The notes: generated by a model from the sequence alone, not told the origin. Counted from the first letter of the stretch, positions 53,342 through 62,576 are shown. The stretch is DNA of 64,000 bases from Sphaerothrix epifaneia (GCF_042788235.1 NZ_JBHZOL010000065.1:58170-122169); one strand, 5' to 3'. Translations and numbers: made by a program.

Positions 53342-54472
53342 CTAAGAGCGCCGCTGCTGCCAGTAGCGACGAAAACTGCGCTGCCAGATATAAAACGGAC
53401 TCAGCAAGCTGTAGACGTACAACGTCATTTCACAGGCCGCAACCACATCGGTTTTGATCGCCCCTCGATACTTCATCAGATGGCGTAATAGCTTGCGCAC
53501 ATCATTGCTCAGGTAGGCAAAAAACCACACGGGTCGTTGCCAGGTTGGGCAGCTCAGCATACGCGTATGGTAGCGGCTCAGACCAATGCCCCGGCACAGG
53601 CGAATTAAATAGTCACGCTGGAGCCGACTACCGGGAATGCGGTGATAAAGCCGCATATGGGGGTTATACCAAACTTCCCAGCCCGCCCGCTGAATATACA
53701 AAACAGCTTCTAAGTCTTCGCCTGCTTCGCGGTTTTCGATCCGCCCTGCCAAGACCTGTTCAGTGGGAACATGATCAAGCCAAGCCTGCCGTCTAACGAC
53801 CATGCCCGCGCCAGGGGGCAAGACTTTCTTTTGGGGATCGTAGCGTTTGGGTTCGTGGCCGCGATCGGTAATGGCTAAAAAGCCCGAAATCCGCTCAAAG
53901 TTTTCAGGCGGGGCAATTTCAAAGTCGCCGTAGATGCGGCTACCATAAACCCCAGCTTCTGGATGTTCTTGCCCAAAGCGGTAAGCGGCCATCACCCAGG
54001 TCATGGTGGGCAAATTGTCGTCATCGAGAAAGCCGACGACCGGGCTGCGGGCTAGCTGGATCGCTTTGTGACGGGCAAACCCGGCTCCCTGACGCCCTTC
54101 AAAGGCGTACTGCAACGTTGAGTGACTCGGCCACTTAGCCTGAAAGTCTTTCACAACCTGAGCAGTGGCATCGCTGCTGTTGTTGTCAACGACAATCACT
54201 TCCCAGCTAATGGCCTGAGTATTGAGTTGCCAGCATAAGCTTTCTAAAACGTCTGGCAGTCGCCGCTCACCGTTGTAGGTACAGATCGCAACTGTAAAAT
54301 CTAGCTGCACTTGCTTAGGAAAAAGACGACCTAAAATTTCTCGCGTTTTAGAACGAGTCTGTGCTGATGCAGCATCAGCCATGAGCTTTTGAATAAACTG
54401 CTCAAGGGTGAGGCGATCAGCAGATAACTCTATAGAATCACTTTTTTCCTGATAAAACAGCAATTTCCTCAT
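53342..54472 (-). CDS. hpsE: HpsE-like polysaccharide glycosyltransferase
   Basis: Family 2 glycosyltransferase of 376 residues, similar to HpsE of hormogonium polysaccharide loci. From the ATG at 54472 (the TTG at 54493 is rejected) a variable N-terminal arm of about 55 residues precedes FTVAICTYNGERRLPDVLE, VIVVDNNSSDATAQVV, QGAGFARHKAIQ, and VGFLDDDNLPTMTW (DDD for the metal). A hydrophobic, basic C-terminus (FFAYLSNDVRKLLRH, YVYSLLSPFYIWQRSF) may associate with the membrane. The symbol follows the family; whether it contributes to hormogonium slime depends on other hps genes not in the window. Confidence 0.83.
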   Translation of the reverse strand: MRKLLFYQEKSDSIELSADRLTLEQFIQKLMADAASAQTRSKTREILGRLFPKQVQLDFTVAICTYNGERRLPDVLESLCWQLNTQAISWEVIVVDNNSSDATAQVVKDFQAKWPSHSTLQYAFEGRQGAGFARHKAIQLARSPVVGFLDDDNLPTMTWVMAAYRFGQEHPEAGVYGSRIYGDFEIAPPENFERISGFLAITDRGHEPKRYDPQKKVLPPGAGMVVRRQAWLDHVPTEQVLAGRIENREAGEDLEAVLYIQRAGWEVWYNPHMRLYHRIPGSRLQRDYLIRLCRGIGLSRYHTRMLSCPTWQRPVWFFAYLSNDVRKLLRHLMKYRGAIKTDVVAACEMTLYVYSLLSPFYIWQRSFRRYWQQRRS

Positions 54473-55005
54473 GAATATCTGCGCTGAAAACAACTAGCTG
54501 CGTTAGCCATCTCGCTGATCACTCCAAGCTTTCCCTTAGTTTTCCCGCTCTAGAATTGGGCTGCAACAGCGTCAACCGCTCCCCATCAGACTTCCGCAAA
54601 GCTACGGGAGTCTCAAGCCTGCTCAACGAAGCTCTAATAAAGCGATGCCTCAGTATTATGAGCATGGGGTTAGCCGTTGCCAAAGCAACCTGCACAGCGA
54701 TCGCTTGTTTGTTAAAAAGTTGCTGTCGATCGCCGGAATTGAGAAAGCCATAGGGTTAGACCGTACTGGCTTTAACAAGAATTCATACACATTGGCACGG
54801 GGCCAAAGCCAGTTTGTATACTCTAGGAAAACTTCTCAGTCTACGACTTCGCTTGTAGCCAGCTTGTTGGATTTTCCTGAGCTTGCTAAGTGGCTAGCAA
54901 TCTAGCCGCCCCCGACAGAGTGCTCTCCCCTCGACGATGCCAAAATTTTGAGTGCCCTCCCTAGCAGCCCTGAGTCTGCTAGTTCACTAGCCTTGAAGCT
55001 TGCTT
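54473..55005. other. intergenic region upstream of the giant annexin-like gene
   Basis: About 530 bases between the divergent HpsE-like gene and the giant gene. No credible gene was seen; 65- and 86-codon plus-strand frames have no ribosome site, recognised motif or conserved character. It contains an inverted repeat, ACTGGCTTT (54765-54773) and AAAGCCAGT (54805-54813), with TTGGC/GCCAA inside it. The promoter of the giant gene is probably here. Confidence 0.45.
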
Positions 55006-58000
55006 ATGAGCACCTATTCTTCTCCTCAAGCTGCTAAAAATTCGGCCAAAGGCGATCGCCCGAATACACTCAGTTTGTCCTCCAATCAGGCTGATGCCGC
55101 TCAGCAGTTTCAGTCTCGCTCGTTTACAGAACCTTCCGCCAGCGAGAGTACCCCGGTACCACCGCCGATGACGGACGTACAGACACAGTTGGCTCGCGCT
55201 CAAGTATCAGGGTTTGACGCTAGCCAGATTAGCCTATTTGCGAGTAAACCTGCTTCTCTGCCCGCGCTAGCGCTTCAGCAACCGTCAAGCCCCCAGCCGC
55301 CCTCCTTACAGCGCCAGCCGCCGTTGACCAGCCCAAGCGATCGCCCCGCTTCAACTGCTAGCCAGCGTTCGCCAGTCAACCAGCCACAGCCGCCGCAGCC
55401 CCTGCCGTTACCGCCTACAGCGCCGCCTCAAGCTGAGCCTCAGCCCGATAACCTCCAGGCAAAAGTCGATCGAGCCAAGCAATCTGGTTTTCATCTCGGC
55501 AATGTCAGTGTGCTACCGCCGGATGGTTTACCGCCAGCCACCCCGGGGCAAGCGCTATCGGTTCGCGAATTAACCCCTGTGGCGTCCCCTTTGGCAGGAC
55601 AGCCTTCACTCATTCAGCGAGATGAAGACGACACCTGGCAAGAAGCTCATCGACGCGCCTCAAACATCAAAGTCGCCTTGCTAGACGGCTGGACAGAAGA
55701 CGAAGAAGAAGCCCTACGTCAAATCCGAGGACAGTCGGTTTTGATGCTCAAAGAAATTCGGGCACAGTACAAAGCGCTAACGGATGGCCATTCGCTAGAA
55801 GCCGACTTTAGAGAATACTGCAGCAGTGGCGAATACAAAGAAGCCCTCTCTTGGCTCCATGCGGCGCTTTCCTTAGAAGACCGCATTCGCACCAACATTG
55901 ACGAAGGCTGGCTTTTTACCACCGAAAACGAAGCGGGTATTTTAGAGGTTTTGCGGCAGGCGAGCCGACCTGAGCTAACCCAGGCAGCCCAGTCTGCGTC
56001 CCTAAAGAAATTACTGCGCGAAGCCCTCAATGACGATGAATACTACGAAGCTCGTAAACTTCTAACGCCCAATGATTTATATGACCTGGTCGTAGAGCGC
56101 ATCAGAAACGCCAATGGCTGGATCAACGACGACGAAGACGCAACCTACAACGTTCTTTTAGATCTAACGCCAGCCCAGCGAAAACAACTCTGGCTCAACC
56201 ACGATCCACAAACCACGGGTTCTACTCTGTTTGGCTTTATGAGCGCCAGCGAACGCGCTTCTGTGAAGGTGATGTGCCTGGGCAGCGAGGCGATCGCGCT
56301 TAAAGAGCGGCTGGATGTTGCCACGACTGGTTTAGGAACCGATGACGAAGCGGTAAAGCTGGTAGTCGAGAAAACCAAAAGCGCCGCTCAGCAAGAGCAA
56401 GCCATTGCTCAAATGTTAAAAACGGGCAAAGATTCGCAAGGCCAGCCGCTCACACCAGAACAGCTAGCCAAACTGCAAGCCCAGCAAAACAGCCTGGGGG
56501 GAATTCAGCAAAATCTGCTGACGGCTGAGCGCGATCAATCCGGTGATTTAAAGTCAGAAACCTTTCTGGAGATGCTGCATGGGGACGTCAGTGAAGCAGA
56601 ATTTCAGTCGTTTACTGCCCAAATTGGCGTTTCTCAGTATGAGCGAGCCAAGCAGCAAATTTTAGACGCCATTGGCTTCTTTAATGATGACGAAGCGGCC
56701 ATTTATAAAGCTTTTGATCAGGTAATCGGCGCGATCGAGGTGCCTTTGGGAACAGAGGCCGCTCAGCTCACTGCCGACCAAAAAGCTCAGTTGCAGCAAA
56801 AGGCGAGTCGAGAACTACGACAAAAGCTGATGAGTGACCCGCAGGTGAAGGCAGCTTTAGCCCACCTCAACCGGGATGAAACAGCCATTGTTGATATCTA
56901 CGCTTCAGCTAGCAGCTACGAGATTTCCTTAGAAAAGTTAAAGGTTGCCTATTACGGTTTAGACACCGATGAAGAGGAGATTTTCAAACTGGTTTGCCAA
57001 ATGAGTGCGGCGGATCGGCAACGCCTGCAGCAAGAAAACCCTCCCATCTATCAACGGCTGTTAAGTCCGGTGAGTAGTTATCTCACCCGCCAAGAGCGCA
57101 GCATGCTGAAAACGGCGGTACAGACGGGTAAGATCCCGACCGATACGGCACTAGATTGGGCTTTTGGTGGCAACTGGGATGGCACCGAAGACGAAATGCT
57201 GGCGCAGACCTTCGCGGCGATGGACGAAACGGAGCGCTACCAATATCGCCTGGGGTATTACCTGTTTAAGGGTGGGAAGTCGTTTGCTCAGCAAGATACG
57301 GAGCAAAAAGCTGAGCAAGCGGCGCTTAAGAAATTTCAGCAGCTCTATCGCCGCCTGGATTCTGAGCTAGGAACCGATGACCTGCAAAAGGCGCTCGATC
57401 AGCTTTTGGGCACGCCGACGCTGCAAGAACTGAAGTCTGAGCAGGGTCGCTTGATGGCTGCCCAGATTATGCGTCACCGAGTTGGCGAAAAGGGAGATAT
57501 TCGCGAAGCGGATGGGGTTTCCTCAGCCATTATGGATACTTTCTCCGAAACGGGAGAAGTGGCTGATCAGGCAGAAGTTCAGTTTGAAAGTGCTTATAAG
57601 CTAGCCATTGCTGACGGCAAGCTAACCGCAGAGGAGTTTGCGGCTCTTGCCGCCCTCGATGCCAACTTTGCTAGCAAATACGATGAGTATGTAGCTGCGG
57701 TAGATCAGGTGGTTAATGTGGCTTCTACTGTGGCCGCGATCGCAGTAGGTATTGTTGCGGTGATTCTCAGTGGTGGTTCAGGAGCGCCAGCCGTAGCCGC
57801 CTTGCTGGGTAAATTTGGCGTAGCCGCCACCACGGCTCAAAGTGTTGCTACCGCCGCTGCCTTAGCAGGAACAGCTAGTGCAACGGCTAAGGTAGGCGTT
57901 TCAGAGCTGGTGGGTGGTTCACACTACGATGCCGCTTCAACTGAGGGTCTGCAAGACGCTGTGGTGGGATTCACCGAAGGAGCAATGGCGGTTGTTTCGG

Positions 58001-60705
58001 CTGGGTTGGCTCACCGCTTTACCCATTTAGTGGGGTTGGGAAAAGCCGAATTAGCAGGCGAGATGACAGCCGGAATTTTGGCTTCTAGTGAAGCGGCTGT
58101 TAATCAAGCAGGTCGTACCTTTGCTAGGGCAGGGTTAGAAGGACTGATTGATGGTTGTCTGTCGGGAGCTGTGGGCGAACTGGTAATGACCGCTGCCGAC
58201 CAAGCCGTTTGGAAAAAGTCGATTTGGGAGGTGGTGCTGAGCTTTGGTCAAGCCATTCTCAAAGGGGGGGGAATCGGTGCCGTAACCGGGATGGTCACCG
58301 GAGGCAGTTTAGAAGCCCTCACTACCTATGTTGGGGTGAAGCGGCTGCAGAGCTTTATGAAACAGCTTGATGCGGCTGGCATTAATGAAGAACGGCTGAG
58401 TAACCTCAGCATTGACGCGGTGAAAGGTTTAGGCAAAGCAGATGCGGCTTTAGCAGCTGGCAAGCTTGACGAAGCGGAAGCTGCCTTTAAGGCTTTAGAA
58501 CGAACCTTAGAAGCTGATGAGCTAAACAAACTACGGACGCTGCTGCACAGCCACTACAGCGAGGTCGTGCAAGAGGCGGCGGTACAAGGGTTGAAGCAGG
58601 CGCTAGCAGGGCAGGGCGATGTAGCCGCCCAGGCTCGCAGCGCCATTGTCAGTATTGGTAGTTTTAAGCAACTGCGAGAGATGGCAAAACGCGGCGATTT
58701 TGGCGATCCAATCGCGGCTCAGCAGGCGTTACAAGCGGCTCGCATGCGGATCATTGACGAAGAAGTGCTTGGTAGCCTGATTGCACCACAGCTCAAAGCT
58801 AAATATCCGGGAATTACGGTTGAGTTTAAGAACTTAGGCACCCCTGGCTTTGGCAGCGATTGCGATATCACCATTCAGGTGACAGGGGGGCAAACCGTCA
58901 GTGATGACATTGCCGCTAGCGTTGAAGGGGTGCGAGATGCGTACAAAGAACTGCGTCGGCGCGGACTGGATCCAGACAAATCACTGGATGCTAATTTCTA
59001 CACTGAACTGCACGAAGCAGCGGTGAAAGCCAGTCCGGCAGAAGCGGATCAAATTGTGCAAAATCAAAGCGTGGTCAGCTTGACCGAGATGCGCATGAAT
59101 ATGCCTGATGAGCAATGGCAGGCTTATAAGCAGGCACAGCTTGCATCTTTAGGGCAGGGCAAGCCAGCGCCAGGGCTACAGGGGCAGGTAGAAGCGCAGG
59201 CTCAAAAACGCCTCAAAGAGCAGCTAGAAGAAGCTGAAAAACTGGCTGAAAAACTAAAATCGGGCGATCGCGAGGCGGTTTTAGCCGATCGCCAAGAAGC
59301 CCTGCTCGAAGCCTTACAGGCAGGCGCTCCGGCTGCTGAAATTCGCCAGCGCATGGCCGAAATTAAATTGCTAGAACCCGATGCCTACGGTACCCGCGCC
59401 GCGGTAGAAGGCGTTGTCGATTATCAGCAGCGCTTGGCTCGTGGCACCGCTGCCGACTATATGACGCTAGGGCGTAATCTACCTGAAGATACGGCAGGGC
59501 GCTTTGCTGTCTTGGCTCAAGAAGCCTCAGCTAGCCTAGCAAAAATGTTTAGCCATGCGAAGCGATCGGGTGGCAATAGTCTTTCTGATGTGCGATCGCT
59601 GGCGAAGTATTTAGGTAGAGTCGATCAAACTTTCTACGAAGCCGGGTTAGATACGGGCAGTGACTTGATCAAGCTCAAAGACCTCTTGATGGCAGCCAAG
59701 CACGGCCACTCACCCGATAAAGAAACCTTGGCGGCTCTCCAAGCATGGGCCAAACAAACCAATCGAACTGGGCTAGATGCCCAAGCACTGCAAGACGCCT
59801 GGGTAAGAGAAGCCCAAGACCTAGCGCAGCAAATGGTTGTCAAAATGCGATCGGCTGAGCAAGCCGCTTATGTCATGCGTCCCGCTTCGGCTGCTAAGCC
59901 AGGGTCAACCAGTGCCGCTAGCAGCCCAGGCACGAGCGCAGGTGCCGTATCGCCTAAGCCGGGGGGTGGCCGAGCGGGCATTGACGAATATGGCTGGAGC
60001 CAAAGATTTGGGCATCAACTTGCTAAAGAAGAAATTTACCAGCAAGCAGAAGCCTTACGCCAAAAGCTGCTGGCTCAAAAAGACGTTGGCAAAGTGACGC
60101 GAGCCTTACAAGCATTTGGCATTCCTGCCGATACGCAGTTGATTGCGGCAGTAAAGCGCTATAACTTTGACAGCCCAGGATTGGCCTTTGTGCCAGACAA
60201 CTACGATGCGTGGCGACGCTTAGCCACTGGCCAGGGTACGGTTGATGATGCCCGTTATCTTGTCCATGAAATGGCTGAGGTGAGAGAGCTACAGCGCATT
60301 CAACGAGAAACGGGTTTTGACTTTATGGGCACTGACTTGGACAAGCTGGCTCGAGAACCGCGTAGGCAATGGGCGGCAGATTTTGAGCGACACTACATGG
60401 CAGCTCACGCTAAAGCGCTAGAAACGGAATATGACTTTATTGCTCAGCAGGTGGCAGACCTCACCAATAACCGGGTGCGGATCTCAAGAACGGTGGCGGC
60501 GGCAGTCGATCCTAGCCGCGACGAAGCCCGCTTGTATATGCTCATTGAGGGGGTGCCTTTAGGCGAACATCCCAACTTTGGCCAATGGCAGCAGCGATCG
60601 CAAGAAGTTGTCGAAATTGGCCGAGGCGCGAAGGAAAGATTAGGGCTATACACCAATCCCACACTGGCGGACTTGATTGATGCGATTAAGCGCTCAAAGC
60701 TCTAA
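55006..60705 (+). CDS. giant annexin-repeat protein, candidate polymorphic toxin
   Basis: A 1899-residue protein with no signal peptide; the ATG at 55006 is used (a TTG at 55000 is in frame). Residues 1-215 are Pro/Gln-rich and hold two copies of a motif like QxxLxRAxxSGFxxxxIS (58-80, 150-172). About eight annexin-like repeats follow, with loops such as GLGTDDEA; the loop glycines are at 228, 301, 371, 442, 557, 651, 722 and 789. Residues about 899-975 and on to 1115 are Gly/Ala-rich and hydrophobic. GFGSDCDI (1281-1288) resembles a nucleotidyltransferase motif. The C-terminal domain (about 1660-1899) has H1754, E1755, E1758, H1796, H1801 and E1806. A toxin-type effector is an inference from layout. 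Confidence 0.75.
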   Translation: MSTYSSPQAAKNSAKGDRPNTLSLSSNQADAAQQFQSRSFTEPSASESTPVPPPMTDVQTQLARAQVSGFDASQISLFASKPASLPALALQQPSSPQPPSLQRQPPLTSPSDRPASTASQRSPVNQPQPPQPLPLPPTAPPQAEPQPDNLQAKVDRAKQSGFHLGNVSVLPPDGLPPATPGQALSVRELTPVASPLAGQPSLIQRDEDDTWQEAHRRASNIKVALLDGWTEDEEEALRQIRGQSVLMLKEIRAQYKALTDGHSLEADFREYCSSGEYKEALSWLHAALSLEDRIRTNIDEGWLFTTENEAGILEVLRQASRPELTQAAQSASLKKLLREALNDDEYYEARKLLTPNDLYDLVVERIRNANGWINDDEDATYNVLLDLTPAQRKQLWLNHDPQTTGSTLFGFMSASERASVKVMCLGSEAIALKERLDVATTGLGTDDEAVKLVVEKTKSAAQQEQAIAQMLKTGKDSQGQPLTPEQLAKLQAQQNSLGGIQQNLLTAERDQSGDLKSETFLEMLHGDVSEAEFQSFTAQIGVSQYERAKQQILDAIGFFNDDEAAIYKAFDQVIGAIEVPLGTEAAQLTADQKAQLQQKASRELRQKLMSDPQVKAALAHLNRDETAIVDIYASASSYEISLEKLKVAYYGLDTDEEEIFKLVCQMSAADRQRLQQENPPIYQRLLSPVSSYLTRQERSMLKTAVQTGKIPTDTALDWAFGGNWDGTEDEMLAQTFAAMDETERYQYRLGYYLFKGGKSFAQQDTEQKAEQAALKKFQQLYRRLDSELGTDDLQKALDQLLGTPTLQELKSEQGRLMAAQIMRHRVGEKGDIREADGVSSAIMDTFSETGEVADQAEVQFESAYKLAIADGKLTAEEFAALAALDANFASKYDEYVAAVDQVVNVASTVAAIAVGIVAVILSGGSGAPAVAALLGKFGVAATTAQSVATAAALAGTASATAKVGVSELVGGSHYDAASTEGLQDAVVGFTEGAMAVVSAGLAHRFTHLVGLGKAELAGEMTAGILASSEAAVNQAGRTFARAGLEGLIDGCLSGAVGELVMTAADQAVWKKSIWEVVLSFGQAILKGGGIGAVTGMVTGGSLEALTTYVGVKRLQSFMKQLDAAGINEERLSNLSIDAVKGLGKADAALAAGKLDEAEAAFKALERTLEADELNKLRTLLHSHYSEVVQEAAVQGLKQALAGQGDVAAQARSAIVSIGSFKQLREMAKRGDFGDPIAAQQALQAARMRIIDEEVLGSLIAPQLKAKYPGITVEFKNLGTPGFGSDCDITIQVTGGQTVSDDIAASVEGVRDAYKELRRRGLDPDKSLDANFYTELHEAAVKASPAEADQIVQNQSVVSLTEMRMNMPDEQWQAYKQAQLASLGQGKPAPGLQGQVEAQAQKRLKEQLEEAEKLAEKLKSGDREAVLADRQEALLEALQAGAPAAEIRQRMAEIKLLEPDAYGTRAAVEGVVDYQQRLARGTAADYMTLGRNLPEDTAGRFAVLAQEASASLAKMFSHAKRSGGNSLSDVRSLAKYLGRVDQTFYEAGLDTGSDLIKLKDLLMAAKHGHSPDKETLAALQAWAKQTNRTGLDAQALQDAWVREAQDLAQQMVVKMRSAEQAAYVMRPASAAKPGSTSAASSPGTSAGAVSPKPGGGRAGIDEYGWSQRFGHQLAKEEIYQQAEALRQKLLAQKDVGKVTRALQAFGIPADTQLIAAVKRYNFDSPGLAFVPDNYDAWRRLATGQGTVDDARYLVHEMAEVRELQRIQRETGFDFMGTDLDKLAREPRRQWAADFERHYMAAHAKALETEYDFIAQQVADLTNNRVRISRTVAAAVDPSRDEARLYMLIEGVPLGEHPNFGQWQQRSQEVVEIGRGAKERLGLYTNPTLADLIDAIKRSKL

Positions 60706-60717
60706 ACAGAAAACGGC

Positions 60718-61131
60718 ATGTTCATGGATGATGAGTTTAATCAGCTAGCAGCGAACTTGCAAAGCCAAGAGGTGACCCTACGCACCTCTGCTCTTAAAGA
60801 TCTGGCGCAGTACCCCAGTGGCGATGCCAGAATTTTGCCCCTTTTAGAAACGCTGCTGCAAGACAAAACACCTTGCATAGTCATGCTTCCCTACCGCTTT
60901 GGCGAGGTTCGCTGGCTAGCGGCTCATGCGTTGGCGGCTGAGTATGCGGCTTTGGGTATCGCCAAAACAGTTCGCTTAGAAGGTGTGGTCAGACCGATTA
61001 ATACGCAAGAATTTGCCACCCTAGAGCAAGCAGCCAATCTAAAGAGTACAGGCGGCGTGCAGGGCGTGCTAGCCACGTTTGCCAGGTTACAAGAGTTAGG
61101 AAGTTTGCCCACCTGTGTACTGGAAATTTGA
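60718..61131 (+). CDS. small HEAT-like protein, candidate immunity protein
   Basis: A 137-residue acidic, helical protein. The first 90 residues read like two or three HEAT-type helical hairpins (SQEVTLRTSALKDLAQYPSG, DARILPLLETLLQD, FGEVRWLAAHALAAEYAALG). No membrane segment or signal peptide. The ATG at 60718 lies 12 bases after the giant gene's stop; a second ATG is at 60724. This position, immediately downstream on the same strand, is that of an immunity gene in polymorphic toxin loci; an immunity role is inferred from position and fold and not from homology. It could equally be a folding or loading partner. Confidence 0.72.
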   Translation: MFMDDEFNQLAANLQSQEVTLRTSALKDLAQYPSGDARILPLLETLLQDKTPCIVMLPYRFGEVRWLAAHALAAEYAALGIAKTVRLEGVVRPINTQEFATLEQAANLKSTGGVQGVLATFARLQELGSLPTCVLEI

Positions 61132-61140
61132 TGGGTTACA

Positions 61141-61176
61141 GCTAAAGGCAAAGGGCAGCGGCTTTCTGTCAGCTAG
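61141..61176 (+). repeat. dispersed intergenic repeat, copy G
   Basis: Short plus-orientation copy (GCTAAAGGCAAAGGGCAGCG followed by GCTTTCTGTCAGC). It lies 10 bases after the small HEAT-like gene, between two convergent genes. Confidence 0.5.
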
Positions 61177-61200
61177 TTGAACTTGTGCTGAAGACAGTCT

Positions 61201-62145
61201 TCAGGCAACGGTCAGAATAATTTTGCCGACGGCGCGCTCCGTTTCGCTGTAGCGGTGGGCGGCTACGGTTTCAGCTAGGGGAAAAACGCGATCGCAAACA
61301 GGTTTAACCTGCTCTGTTTCAATTAGGCTTTGCAGGTAAGCCAGGTCAATGCCCCTGGGCTGAGCAATGACAAGCTTGCAGCTTTTACCGGGTAAAACGC
61401 TGGTGAGAGCCGCTTGAATCAGGGTTGGCGGGCTGGGCAAGGTGGTGATGTAGAGTCCGCCAGGGTTCAGGGCTGGTTTGCACTGGCGAAAAGTCTGCTG
61501 ACCCACCGCATCAAAAATCAGGTCATATTTCTCGGTATGCTGGGTGAAATTTTCGGCTGTGTAGTCAATCATGCGATCGCAGTTGAGCGCTTCCATTAGC
61601 TCAAAATTGCGACGACTACAGACGCCCGTTACCGTTGCGCCAAAGGCTTTGGCAATTTGCACTGCAAAGCTACCAACTCCACCAGAAGCCCCATTAATCA
61701 AAACAGTCTGAGATCCTTTCAGGTTAGCCAAATCCCGCAGTGCTTGCAGCGCCGTGGTGGCCGCTAAGGGAACCGCCGCCGCTTGGGCATAGGTCAGGTT
61801 TCTCGGCTTAAAGCAGGCAACTGCTTCCGGCACGACAGCATATTCCGCATAGGCTCCCCCCGCTAGCGGATTAAGAAACGCATAGATTTCATCACCGGGC
61901 TTAAACAAAGTGACGCGATCGCCACAAGCCACCACTTCGCCTGCTAGGTCACTACCCAAAACCTTAGGAAAGCTACGACCAGACAGAAGCTTCAGCGTCC
62001 CCTGGCGAACTTTCCAGTCTACAGGATTGATGCTAGCAGCTTGGACTTTCACTTTTAGCGCGTTGGCTTTGAGGGTGGGTTCGGCCAACTCAAGGTATTC
62101 CAACACGTCGGCAGAACCATATTGATTAATTGCGATCGCTTTCAT
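61201..62145 (-). CDS. NADP-dependent MDR-family oxidoreductase
   Basis: Medium-chain dehydrogenase/reductase, 314 residues from the ATG at 62145 (the TTG at 62154 is rejected). It has the GroES-like domain (SINPVDWKVRQGTLK, KVLGSDLAGEVVACG), then a Rossmann domain with INGASGGVGSFAVQIAKAFGATV. It lacks the zinc ligands of alcohol dehydrogenases. Together these fit quinone or enone reductases of the NADP-dependent, chloroplast-enone-reductase type. Substrate unknown. It converges with the HEAT-like gene and is divergent from Hsp20. Confidence 0.9.
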   Translation of the reverse strand: MKAIAINQYGSADVLEYLELAEPTLKANALKVKVQAASINPVDWKVRQGTLKLLSGRSFPKVLGSDLAGEVVACGDRVTLFKPGDEIYAFLNPLAGGAYAEYAVVPEAVACFKPRNLTYAQAAAVPLAATTALQALRDLANLKGSQTVLINGASGGVGSFAVQIAKAFGATVTGVCSRRNFELMEALNCDRMIDYTAENFTQHTEKYDLIFDAVGQQTFRQCKPALNPGGLYITTLPSPPTLIQAALTSVLPGKSCKLVIAQPRGIDLAYLQSLIETEQVKPVCDRVFPLAETVAAHRYSETERAVGKIILTVA

Positions 62146-62576
62146 GCCCAGCAAATACCGCTGAATAGAGGCTCTTGTATTGTCTCCTTTAGCGGCTCCC
62201 TTGAGTGGCCTAATGACAAAAGCGATCGCCCCAATCGCACAAATTCAGCCCCAAGACGGATCTTTTCAACCCGTCTTTCTAACCAGCCAGCGATCGCGGC
62301 AATTTCAAAACCAGCCATTTCCCAACCAAAAACTTTAAGACAAATACTCTTTAAAGGAGAGCTACCTAAAACTTGCCCAATCCAGACCCCTGTTTTAGAG
62401 AAAACTGACTTTTGCGCTTTGCGCAAGCGCAACTTCAGAGGTACGGTAAAACGCCATTCATCAGGTAGCTAAAACCGAAATACCTGTTTTGATCCAGTGC
62501 TTACAATGAAAAGCGTAAGGCAGAGAAATAGAAAACACCTGAAGTAGTCAACAATTATCTTACAGGAGGAAAGTTT
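62146..62576. other. divergent intergenic region before hsp20
   Basis: About 430 bases between the MDR oxidoreductase and hsp20. Two opposing frames cover it (96 and 116 codons), but both have low protein character and no ribosome site. It holds the palindrome at 62419-62432. The final 80 bases are AT-rich and should hold the hsp20 promoter; no CIRCE element was seen. Confidence 0.5.
62419..62432. promoter_or_regulatory. palindrome TTGCGC-AA-GCGCAA upstream of hsp20
   Basis: Perfect 6-bp inverted repeat with a 2-base centre, preceded by another TTGCGC copy overlapping on the left. It lies about 145 bases before the hsp20 ATG. It might be an operator; it is not a known heat-shock element. Confidence 0.3.

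Noticed and set aside
54556..54905. 65- and 86-codon frames upstream of the giant gene
   Set aside because: No ribosome site or motif; contain a large inverted repeat and look like non-coding DNA.
62122..62472. 116-codon plus-strand and 96-codon minus-strand frames between the MDR gene and hsp20
   Set aside because: They overlap each other on opposite strands and the MDR start, and both have low-quality composition.
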